Shown here: positions 31,501 to 43,500 of the stretch, piece after piece
Layout of the letters: each line of letters begins with the position of its first letter
How positions within the stretch are numbered: the first letter of the stretch is position 1
From: Durusdinium trenchii
Lineage: Eukaryota > Sar > Dinophyceae > Suessiales > Symbiodiniaceae
Assembly (NCBI GenBank): GCA_963970005.1
Contig: CAXAMN010029039.1
Coordinates: forward strand, 1 to 64,000
Direction: 5' to 3'
DNA: 64,000 nucleotides
Notes under the pieces: model-generated
Database searches by the model: none
What the model saw: the letters and a program-made list of their open reading frames with translations, nothing else
Told to the model about the DNA's origin: nothing
Made by a program: the position numbers and the translations under genes

Positions 31501-34500
31501 GTATCATGGTCATTTGAGAACTTTTTACCAAAGGAATGCCTGGTGGGGGGCAGGAGATCTTCCAGACTTTCTTAAGGCGCCGCATCTGAATCTGTAATTC
31601 TTTAATTGAAGTGGTTGGACCCTGGCTCTTGCGGCATTTTCAGCTTAATGAACGACCGAACACACGTCAGCAAAGCCTCACAACGACACATCGGAAAGCC
31701 GATGACCCAGATGACCAACAGGTTGGGCTTTTGTTTCAGATTTGGGGCGCTGCCTCCAAAGAAAACCATCGAACAAAAAGCACTACACTCCCAGACTCAC
31801 TAACATGGTTACGTGGATGGAAACTGGTCCCTGGGGAAGGACCACTTTCCTTTACGAACAGGGCGTGAACTCCACTTCCATGTGATGTGTTCGTCAAAGT
31901 GTTTATGTTCCCAACTTCCTGGCAGTCACGCCGAAAGTCTAAGACCGCACCATTCGAAACACCACGCCCTTTTCTGCACCGTTCCAAACGAATACATGAC
32001 CACCTTCACGACGACGATCTTGGACCTGGCAGCCAAGGTGACCACTGAGATCAAGGACTACTGCGTGCCCCAGTACGGCCCCAGTCGTGCCCAGTGGCTG
32101 GGCGATGCGGATGGGCGCCCCGGCTTCGTGGCGGGCGCGCTGCAGTTCCGACGCGCCAGCTCCGAGAAGTCGCTGACGCACTACAACGTCTATTGGCACC
32201 GCGCGGCGGCCCTGGCCGCTCCGCAGGGCACGGACGCGGCCGAGGAGACCACGGGCTTCTTGGGCAAGGTGGGGTTGAAGCCTCGGGAGGGTCGGGTGGT
32301 GGGAGGAAAAAGGGGGGTAAAGGTGCGGTTGGCTAGCCTTGGGAGGCTTGGTGGAATGCTTTGGGGAGGAGATGTTAATTAATGTAGAGACTCTTAATTG
32401 CTGTAATATACTGTAATAACCCCTCCAAGAGGATTTCCAATTCAAAAGGGGTGGTTTACTAGTTCAAGAGTCTACATTAAGATTGGTTGAAGGGTTTTGG
32501 AATGTGTTGAACTCATAGCCACTTCTTTAACTGTTGCAAGTTTCTCTCCTCAAGTAGCAGTCTGTTGCTGATAGCTTTTGGAAGGGTAGAACTGCCATGC
32601 TGAAGCCAAGCGTTTTGGCAAAATATGCTAAATGACAGAGACCAGGGGCCTCTTTAGGCCGTAAATTCGTCTCAGATCATCTAGAGTCTAGAAGATAGCT
32701 GGCTGTAATACATTTAAATACCATGACCATCAAACCAACACAAATACATTTGATGATGTGTTTTGATCGTCTTGTTGAAAGAAAAATGATGGGACTTTCG
32801 TTCGCCTGTTAAAGTCACCCACCTCATGGACGAGATCGTTCAAATCCCGTTCCACCCGGCCACGTGATGATTCCGTGTTCCGTCTGGCGTCCGTCCGTGT
32901 CGTTCCTCCGCAGGTGCCGGCCTCCGGCTTCGAAAGGCCCAGTTGTGAAGGCGATTGTGAGTTGCTGGAGACCTGGAATCGTCTCAGACGTCGTGTTTTC
33001 TTTGGGGTAGACGGGTCTCGAACCGAACCCAAGGAGGTCTGACCCATGCCGGGCAGGTCTGACCATTTTGGTGTCAGGTGTCGGGGGGGGAGACCCTGAC
33101 ACCTCCTGGGTCCGACCGAAGCCGGTTCAGAACATTGAGCTGAAAGGGGGATGGCGAACAGCCCGGTGTTCCTGGTGTCAAGATACAGTGACATACAGCA
33201 TAGGTCACTGAAGTTCAGAACACCTAGGTGTTCAAATTTGGTAAAGACATGGTCAGAAGGACCGGGACACGACGTCGTAGGTCTTGAAGAACACCACTCA
33301 AAGTATGTGAATGTTCATTTCGTTAAGATCAATCTGACTCTCACATGGGATTAAGTTCTAGAACATCTCCAAGAAAGCATGAAACAAGAGAAGATTTGAT
33401 ATCTATAATTTGTATTCGTAGGTGTGACATGTATGTTTTACTGGATGTTTGGTCAATTGATAGATTTTGTGATGAATGAATTCCAGTTCTCCTTGTTGTA
33501 GTCTGGCGCGTTTCTTCCTACGATAGTGTTTTGCCCTTGATGCTCAGAAGCGGATGCTGCCAAGATCTTCCAAGTAAGCATATTATCATGAACCTTTCAG
33601 AAACCGAAGAACCCAAGCTTTCTGAGCACCACAGAGCCTTTGGCAGACCTGGCACCATTTGCCCCGAAACTCGGTGCCCCCCCCCAAAAAAACCGTTGCC
33701 CCTCAGGAGATGGCTGTGAGTGGTGATACCTATGTCTACGAAAGGAAAGCCTACGACAACAACGAGATGGCCAGGACGGTGGTGAGTGGATTGGGATCGA
33801 AGACTCGACCCTGGTGCGACAGAGACTGCATTCTCATGTCTCCGTGTCTCCGTGGCTCGCTTTTCTCCCTTCCACTTCCCCCCCAAACCACACTCCTTGA
33901 ATACATCATGGATTTCGATGGCAGCCATGTTTGACTCGTCTTCCAAGGGGATCAGTTTTCCGTCCACGGTGACCGTGTTCTACACGGAGTGTAATTCGTT
34001 GACCCCGACCGGCGCATTGGGTTCCTCCAAGACCGGGCACACCGGGTGGTGCTTCTTTCAGGTCCCTACGGTGAGACCGTTCTGAGTTCCTACCAGTTTT
34101 TTCGTTTTGAGGGGCCAACAGCTAAACATCCTGGGCTAGCTAGACTGAGGTGGTCATTGTCTACTCAAGAAGCTTTTTTCATTTGGCTGATGTCAAAACT
34201 TGTGCCAGGAGTTCGCGTTGAGCAGAAGTAGCGATCTTCTAGCAAGTGTTGGCTGCATCTGGATATATGTGGAAGGTTGACGTCAGTTCTGGATCATGAA
34301 TTCAGTGCACCACCCGTGACGGCTGTATTTCTCTCTTTCTCTTTTTTCCTGGGTGTCATGCCAAACCACGTCAATTCCTTGACCCGCGCAGCAAACCCCT
34401 GCGCAGCAGACCCGGACGGAGAGAGCGCCAGGATCAGCTTCAGCGGTCCAGCCACCGTGGTGGTCACGCGCTTCCGCACGGAGAAGTACTACGACTTCCT

Positions 34501-37500
34501 GGAGGTGGGGAGGGATGGAGCGGAAGGAATGGGAGCGTTTGGATTGAGCGAGGTTTGAGAGGTGGATGACTAGGTGAGGTTTTCATGGCGGGCGTGAGGC
34601 ATTTGTGTTCTGTTTTTTCTTGGAGTTGCAGCTAATTAGACAAATTTAAAGATGTTGCAAAGATGATGTCCTACCCGCTTCTTTCCTTGAGATGCTACAT
34701 GTTCTTCAAGCTGCTTCCTTGGTCTATTTTGAGCAGTCAGAAATAACACACATTGTGAGTAGCAGGAGACGAACGTTGGCTGGAGTCATGGAAAAATTCC
34801 AGCAAATACATTGCATCATTGGCAGATTCTTTCTCTGAAGCTCCAGGATCAAAATATGGGTTTGTGTGAAACTGGGCTGACCGCCCCCAATGGGTAGACT
34901 GACTCGTTTATACTTGACACTTCAAATACGTGGAGCTTATCCGATTATCCAAAACCACTCCACTCCTCCACTCCTCCTCATGCAGACCAGGTGGATGATA
35001 TGCAACTCACGGGCACCAAGCTGGCACTGCCGATGAAGATCAAGTTGGAGACCCGGAGGCATCGCGAGGCATCGCGAGGTTCGCGACTGCGCAAGCTGGC
35101 GCTGGCTTCGCTTGGCTTGGGTCCGAACATGTCTGAACGACAGACCAGGCATTTTCCCCGGCCGATTGAAGATGATTGAAGCGGGTATATATAATATATA
35201 TAACCTGGACCTTCAAAGGGGTGTCCAATGGAGATCCCTAGGCAGTGTAGGGGCTTCCATTGGTGACGCCTTTGAAGGTGTTGGTATTTATGCCTTCAAA
35301 GAAGTTAAGACCTTTGGGGGCCAACTGGGCAAGGTAACATGGATCTGGCATGATCCGCACACATCCAAACCACTCCCTGAACTCATCATGGATGGGCACG
35401 GATGGCACCCCCAAAAGCCTGGTTTGGGCTTCGGAGGTCCGTCATCGGGTCATCCGAAATCGACTGCATTGTCCACTTAAACCACTTAAACCATATTATG
35501 AGTATTTCAGGGAGCGGAGCGGCGTTTGACGGTCCCTTCATGCTCGCACGACGAGTGGAGACGCCTATAGCCATGTTGCTGGACAAATACCACAGGGCCA
35601 GTGGAGAAGACGTGTTGTTTTATGTTCAAATCCAGGCCCCGTACAGGTTTAAAGGTCTGTTTTAAAGAGGTCTATGACCTGTAACACCCTCAGGTCCACG
35701 TTCTTTACCCGTCCTCGAACGAACACTGCCACCGATCCATTGATCCAAGGAGGCTGGGCCTCACAGCATCACTTGGTCCAGTGATCGCAGCGAGACCGAA
35801 GAGGGATGGAGCTTGGAGCTCCACCAGAAAGGCGGGGGCGTGGGAGCAGGCTTCGCACAGGCTTCGTCCACCACGCGCTCCAGACGCGCACGCCGTGGGC
35901 AGCGTCTGCAAGGTATTAGGGGTGGTGTTTTTGGGATGTCATTTTTGGATATTTTTGGTCGAAGGGGCTGTATAGTTGGCGGGTTTTGAGGGAATTAATC
36001 CCATTTTTGAGGGAATGAATCCCATGACATCATGTTGTATTCAGGACATCTAGCTAGAGATGGCATAAATCGCATAAATCATGTTGTAGAAATCCATTCC
36101 CACATTCCGGTTTAAGCTGTATCATCAGTCAGTTGTCCACTTTCACATAGTGTGTCCTTCGGAGACCGTCGCGACGTATTTTGAGACGACACATGCGACA
36201 TGCAGCATGCCCTGAAATGGTGTCGGCTTCCGATTGTTGAGACAATTTTTAGACCAATTCTTCCCTATTCCATATTCTTTGGCCCAAACGAGGGAAGGTC
36301 TTGGATGCTTTGATCTTGGAATGCTTGAGGTGGATCAGTTGATCCAGGACACGCAGCAGCATAGTACATGTGGCCATACCCATGTGATCAATTCAGTTTA
36401 AGTTGAACGATCTCCAAAGCCGACCTCAGATCAACTTGATACAATCTATCCCCGCACCCGGCAGAACGAACCTCTCCCATCCAATTCCCCAGGCAGTCTG
36501 TTCCCCCCCCCCGGGCAGCCCTTCGTCTCTCTTTCCGCACGGCACCGTTCGAAGCCCGCGGGAACGGACGTAGCCACGGGACCAGGGACCACGGCCGAGT
36601 ACCAGCTGGCCTCGATCGAGCCGCCGGTCATGGAGCTCTCCGTGGTGGCAGCCTTCGACGACACCGAAGGCCCTGGAGACGACGAGCCGTGCATCGGTGA
36701 CATTCGGTGACCGACGTGTGGTGGGGGTGGACCGACGGTCGTTGACAGGGGTCCTTTCTGGTTCTTCGGAATGGCACCGGAAGGCTTGGCGTTTTTGAGC
36801 GTTTCAACCGGGTTCATAGCAGCTGTTATAATTATAGCATATGATCACCCTGAGAAAGATTGAGAATCGGTGTGAAGTTGTGTTTTCCAGCATTGCAATC
36901 TTCATCATTATCACTCCTCTCCCCTTAGCACCCTCCTCTCCGCACCCTCCTCTATACTCATGTCACTGGGACCAGTCGGGCGCCCGGAGACCGACCCGTC
37001 GTGGCGCCCAGGCGCGGCTCCGGCGCTGGGACGTCTCGAGGACTTCGACGCCTCGACGATGCCGCCCTCGGCGGCGCTGACGGCGCGGGACCTGCGCTTC
37101 GTGGACGGCAACGTGCAGCAAGACCTGCGCCTGGGTTGTTTGGGCGGTTCGCAGCGTTCGCAGTTGCGCGGTCCGCGGCGGTGGGACTGGGTAGTGGGAC
37201 TGGTGGTAGTATAAGTATATAGGCTGGTTCTGCATTGTAGGGTGGTTACTGTATATGGGGTGGTTTGGGGGTGTGTTTTGAAGGTGTGTTTTGAAGAGGC
37301 AAGAACTGGGTGGTTTTGGGTTCAACCGGAGGTTTGGGTGTAGAGGGAACAGGGAAACACCCTGGCTCTTGCCCCTGGCTGGGTAGACTGGTCGATTCTG
37401 CCGGATGGCTGCCTTCCGCGGGAGGTCTCTGTATTTCAATTTTGATGCACAACCGTTTTGGCGTTTTGGGGCATGGGAGTTCATGCCGGGCCGTGGGATT

Positions 37501-40500
37501 TCATCATATTTCATCCCAAATGGTCGGGATTTGTGGGGATTCCTGGCTCAAGGGGGGGAAATAGACTAGAGCCACTAGAGGGGGAAGTCATGGGAAGTCT
37601 CTTAGGTGCCCTCAAACAAGTTCCAAAGAGCGTGCCTCGAAACATGTCAATGCCCAAGAGTGCCATGCGCACCCATGCACTGCCATGCCTTGCAATCATC
37701 CATGCAGGCAAAATGTGTGTTTGTGTGTCTAATTTACACTTTTTTTGGGTGAATTTGGCCAACATACCCTGCCTCGCACCGCAAACGGAGATCATATGAA
37801 AGATATAAAATGGAATCGTCACTATAGTGTTCATTACATGACATGTCATCATATGTACCCACCAGTCCTAGGGCCACCCTCTTCGGGCCGGTCCCCCAGT
37901 TGCCAAGCCTTCCAAAAGAAACCAAAGACCCGGCACAAAACTTTTCGAAAACGACGCTGTCCTTCATCGGCCCTTGGCCTCCGTGAACGGACTGAGGATG
38001 ACCGGGAAGATCGAGTTTTGGCCACCCCAGCACGGCTCATCCTCGGTGACGTTCTACCGGGTCTACTTTGCCGATGCCCAGGGCGCGGCGCTGCCAGGCG
38101 GGGACGGGGGAGGCGAAGGAGACCAATTCAGCGCGCTTTCGAGCCTGACCCAAACGCATCCAAATGCAGAACCGGTTTGATGCTTGGCTTAGTTGCATGT
38201 CAATGGGATCCGTTAAAGGTCCAGTTTGCTATTCGGCTATTTCCCGCTGAGCTACTAAATAGCGGCCAAAGTGGGATGCGGCGGTGCTTTCTTGGTGCTT
38301 TCTTGTGCTTTCTTGGTGAGACCGGGTGGCAGAAGAGTGAATGTCCCTCGCCCCACAAAACATGGACGTGAGAAAGCACCTGTTTGCGGAGAGAACCTGT
38401 TTTCAGATTCAATGTTTTGTTGGATGCCGGGTAGATAGAAAAAGACTTCATCGAGCCAGACATGAACCTGTATTGGAAAGGGAGAAGCTGCCCATTGTGC
38501 TGCCAGTCTGCCTGAAGTCTTTAGTTCGACTATTTCAGTTATTGTATTTTTTTTCTTTGACGATCTTTGTCTAATTGACTCTTATAATGACAAAGCTGAG
38601 ACCACTTGCCCACTAGGAACCCCAACATTCAAATACATTATCGGGATTTTGCAGTATATACTGTATCTTTATCTGGAAAAACAGAAAAAACCACCTAGGC
38701 CGGTGTAATTAGATGTATGTTACCCTCTTTCTTAATCAGATTTCTGACTCTTACCGTGAACCCCCTAGCGCCCGCCAGACTTTACCTGGAAGTTGGATGC
38801 GCCGGACAGCAGTGACCAGATGCTGCACATTGACATTGACACCCAGAAGCCTGCGGCGGCGACCACGATCGTGGTGGTCTCGGGGAATGACCATGGAGAA
38901 GGAGAGGAACATGCACAGTGGTGGTCTCGGGGTGGGATCTGGAGTAGATCCCGGGTTGGATCTCCGGCGCCTGAGCGAGATTTCGTGCAGATCGGGCAGT
39001 TGGTTGGAGAGTGAAGATCGATTTTTGTTGACCCTTAAGACTATAGATCACATATGTAGACTATGATGCGACTATATTTCAACCCACCAGGCTTGCAGTG
39101 GTTTCCATTTTTTTAAATCCATGCTCGGGGGTGTGATTTGGTCAAACGAGTCTACAGTACCTTGCTTTGCTTTGGGAAGGCTTCGCCACGGACGCCAACA
39201 TCGGCACGGACCGAAACGGAACGAAAACACGTTCCAAGTCTATGGAGTTGAATGACCCCTGGGCGGAATTGGAATCGATGCAAGCAGGGGGCCCAACCAG
39301 AACACCTTACATGGTCGTAAGGGGGGGGGGCCCTTTCTGTTCTGCAAAGCTCGAAGTTCTTGGGCACTTTTGGCCAAGTTCGGGAATTTTCCATGTTGAG
39401 CGGGTATCAAGCAAGTTCCTCCTTGGGCCTACTCTTGAATAGCTTTATGTCGAAGTCGCAGGAGCAAAGACGCAGATTCCCTTGCTCGACATTGTAACTT
39501 GGAATTTCTGAGCAAGTGATGCTAGTGATGCTTGCTTCTCCCACATTGGGTATCCTTCTAACAGGCAAATAAGGGCTATCATATAAACTTTGAATTATTA
39601 CATGTTATTGCTATTCATTGCTGGTTTCTTTATGGTTCTGATGCAGGCCACCCCTTCAAAAAAAATGTTTAAACACATGTTAAAAAAGGACACATCAAGA
39701 CAACTGTGTCATTTCTGTGAACATCTCATCCGCCCTTTGATCAGGTGAGGAGTGCCCCTTTGAACGCCACCTTCTCTGGGGACTCTGATCCGGTGGCCGA
39801 CCAAGTGAGGGGGGATGTCTACATCACGGCGGCACCGGTGACGACTGGCATCACCTCCTACACCATCTACTTGGGCAACGGCACCAAGAAGGAGCTAGAC
39901 TAGACACGCCCGACACGAGACCCAGCCCTGGGCTGGGTGGGGTGTTTTTTGGTTCGGGGTTGGAAGTCTAGACCTTGCTGATGTTTCGATAGAATTCTAA
40001 TATGTATTATTGGCATTGTCTTCAATTCTTTCCTGCTGATGCCCTTTTCGCTACCTTTCATCCACCCAGATTCTTTCAAGTACACTAAGTTCTCAGCTCT
40101 TTTGCCAAACTTCCATGTGTTATTTCTGTGCCAGTTCGTCCCTCGGACGATTGCCGGTTTTTTCTTTCCTTCGGTCAGTTCTCCTCGGTGCTAGTTAAGC
40201 TCTCCTCTGGCGGACAAACTTCTTCAACACCCGGTGTGCCAACAAAAGGCTGGTGGCATGAGTGGCTGCATAGTTCTGTCTCTCGGTCTCTATCTCTCTC
40301 TCTCTCTCTCCCCCTCTCTTGCTCGTGCTCTCGCTCTCTCTCCCTCTCTGTTTGTTTGTCTCCATTTTGCCTGAAGGAAGGCCTGTCAAGTTTTCGTGCA
40401 TGTTGCAGGCGTTTTGCATGCCATTGCGTGCCTCTGTCACTCATCACACATCATCCACAAAAGAACATCGTCAGCACACGACTCAAGCTGTACGGAGATG

Positions 40501-43500
40501 TTCAATATCAGTTGCGCCGACATGTTTGCGCCTACACAGGGCAAACTTCATCTTGGAAAGAAGAAATCAATTCTTTAAAATTCAATCCTGCAAGCTACAG
40601 CTACAGTATGCTACAGTCGAATTCTGCTGACTCGATCATTTTAGACCACACATCTTTCAGCTTCCCACACATAAGACGTTCCTGCTGCTAACCGTGTCCA
40701 TATCTTGTGAAGTTTTTTTGGGGGGCAAGTCCTGTTTACGGCTCCGATGCTTCCAGCTTAAGAATTCTCTTCGCTTGAAGCTCTTCCTGGAGTGGTGAAG
40801 AAACATCCCGGGGTGGTTCGGAGACTCGCAGGGACAACGGGGGGTGACCGGGCTGAAGCACCGGCGATCGGTGGCGACCGGTAACACGGACGCGCAGCAA
40901 AACGTAAATAAGTCAAACAGGACGAGATTTTGGGCCGAGTGTCCCCACTTCCGGAGCCCATCATCTTCTCCTTCCATGTGCGCCTGGAAGCATATCAGCG
41001 GAGTTTGATTGTGGTGAGCACCTACGATGATGTCGAGATGGAAGAAGGTGTGGTCGGGATGTACAGGGGTTTAGAGGTCGGGCCTATTTCATGTGACACG
41101 CCCCACTTTTGCGGAATCCATGGTTTCAATCGCTTCAAAAACGGACGCCTATGTAATTGTTTAGTCTTATCTAAATGTCTAAGGCCTAAACAGGGGCCCT
41201 GGTGGTTGCATGCGTTCTCTCCCAACCTGCCAGGTGTTCATCTTGACTTCGAGGATTTTGTGGACACCAGCGATCTAGGCTTTTCCTGGCGTACCGGAGC
41301 GAACGGGCGTTCGCTGAGTCCAAGCGAGCAGAAGGAGACGGAGCCGTGGCTCCACCATGGTCAACGCAGATGGAATGAGAGGAAGGTCTTGTGGAGCGAG
41401 TCGACGGATGAACCCGACTCGGCAGAGAGCCTCAGCAAGTCGTCGAGGTCCTCCGGGAGCGGAAAGAGGTCAGCGACGTCGAAGATGGCCTTGAAGGTGA
41501 AGGGATCATTGACCATTCCAGGCGGGAAGGTGTTGAGCCGGTTGGGCCTAATCTGATCTAATCTGACTCCTGCGACTTGTGAGGAATAAGGGAATGGATC
41601 CTAAGGGTATAGATAGGTGTGGGTCACTGTAGGTCATTCGCTCATTCCCTACTAATTAGGCATCATGCAGTCAGTAATCTTGTGACGAGTGGGATTTTGT
41701 CACAGGTTGCGAGCTTTCATCCAACCTGGCCATACCTGCAGTGTTGACCAATCGACCAAGGCATCGACAATGATAGACATGTTACAGTAAACAATTTATA
41801 ATAACATATAATAACTAACATGGCAGAGGGGACTCAGACTTTTCCTTTGGGCAAGAACAACAAAAACAAATGTCCTTCGCCACAGGACGAGCCCAGCTCC
41901 TCCAGTGAGCTTTAAGAAAAGGGCACCAGATGATTGAATCCGCTGAAGAGCGCTGAACTCCCCGCGCACCTTCTTTTCTTTCCCCCGCGCAAAAAAAGGG
42001 CACGCGTCACCCCAGTCAGCTGCGACCCGGGCAGATGCGGTGCCTTAGGCACTCGACCAACACTTGCAACCCCTTCATCGACCCCTTCACCGTGTGTTGT
42101 TCGACCGCGCAGGTTTGCCCGTGAGTTCCGATGCCAGCGAGATGAGTGGCACGACGATCCCACCGAGCCTGGAATTGCGACAAGCCTTGCTGTCATCTCT
42201 GGCAGAGGTCTTGAGCTTGGACACCGCTCAGCTCAGACTCACACAGGCCAGCGTTTGGCCGGGCGATGTTTTCGTTGCGCGGCGCCAGGTCTTTGGTGCG
42301 CGGGAAGTTTCATACACGCTTAGCACTTGGAAGTGCACGATGCGGCGGACATGTTGATGATGGCGGAATTCCTATGATTCCTTTTGGAATAGGGGGTCCT
42401 TCCGACGACATGAAGAAAGCACCAAGTTTCCTTTTATGATGAACCTTTGCAAGTAGTTTAACTCTGTTGAGAGCCACTCTGGACTTTAGACCCAGGGGCA
42501 CAGAATCAACCCTCCTGACCATGTGGTCACGTTGTTATGCTCATGAAACTGGTCTACAAACAGGGGACAGTTGCAAGAGATGTAGGAAAAGACTAGCCTC
42601 ATCATGAAGGCAACATGCCACATCATGCCACCATCCCCTTTTCATCCCTTTTTTTACATTTTCTAAGAAGACTTAGTCTATCCTGGAGCCAAGAAAGGTC
42701 AATCCCCATGGAAAACCCCCGTCTTCCCCGTAGACCTCCCCTCGGCCGCCCACCCTCGCCCCTTTCTGCCTTTGCGCCGCCCAGGGCGAGCGTGCCGCCT
42801 GCGAGACGTTGAAGAGAGGAGCCACCGAGCCCGGCACCCGAAGGCGCGAGTGGTGACACTCACCGCAGTCGCGCGAGTGTGCGGTCGCCGCGAGGCTGCG
42901 AGGAAGGGCGGTGAAGCGTGGTGAAGGTTGAGGTGAAGGGTGGTGAAGGTTGAGAGTTCAGCCTGGTGCTGTTGAGACTGGCAGTGAAGGCGATTGGCCT
43001 TTGACAGTTCTTCATGAGGGGGTTGATCAGAAGAAAGGCATTTCCTCTACCAGGGCCTCTCCCCAAGGGGATCCAAGGGGGTGTGCAGCCCGTAGCCCCT
43101 TAGAGGATCGCTCATCATCCCATCTCTAGTCCCATCGGTGAAGGGAGAGCACTGCATGTGTCGAACCTTTCTTGGTGAACGTGCGGATGTGGTCGTTTGT
43201 GATTTGGACATATTTGGTTGGGACAGCTCCTATTATATAGCACATGGTTGGCCACCCAAGACATTGGAACCGTTGGAGCTGTGAGCCCAAATTATGTTGT
43301 TTCCAGTTGCATCAAGTGTGGAAGTGGGAGGGTGTTCAAAGGCTGTTTTCATTTGTTTTCGACTTAGAATGCTGTAGAAGAGAGGTTCGAAAATTGAAGC
43401 CCCTATATTGACAGCTGCTTTGCTTCCGCAGGCTTGGGAATTTGCTCGACTCCCATCCCGTGTGCCTCTTGGTACACTTCGAAGTCCTTCCTGATGGAGA

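Noticed and set aside
36446-36817. Minus-strand ORF over the GC-rich exon at 36.5 kb
   Set aside because: Shadow of the + strand exon (36519-36696), which fits neighbouring phases.
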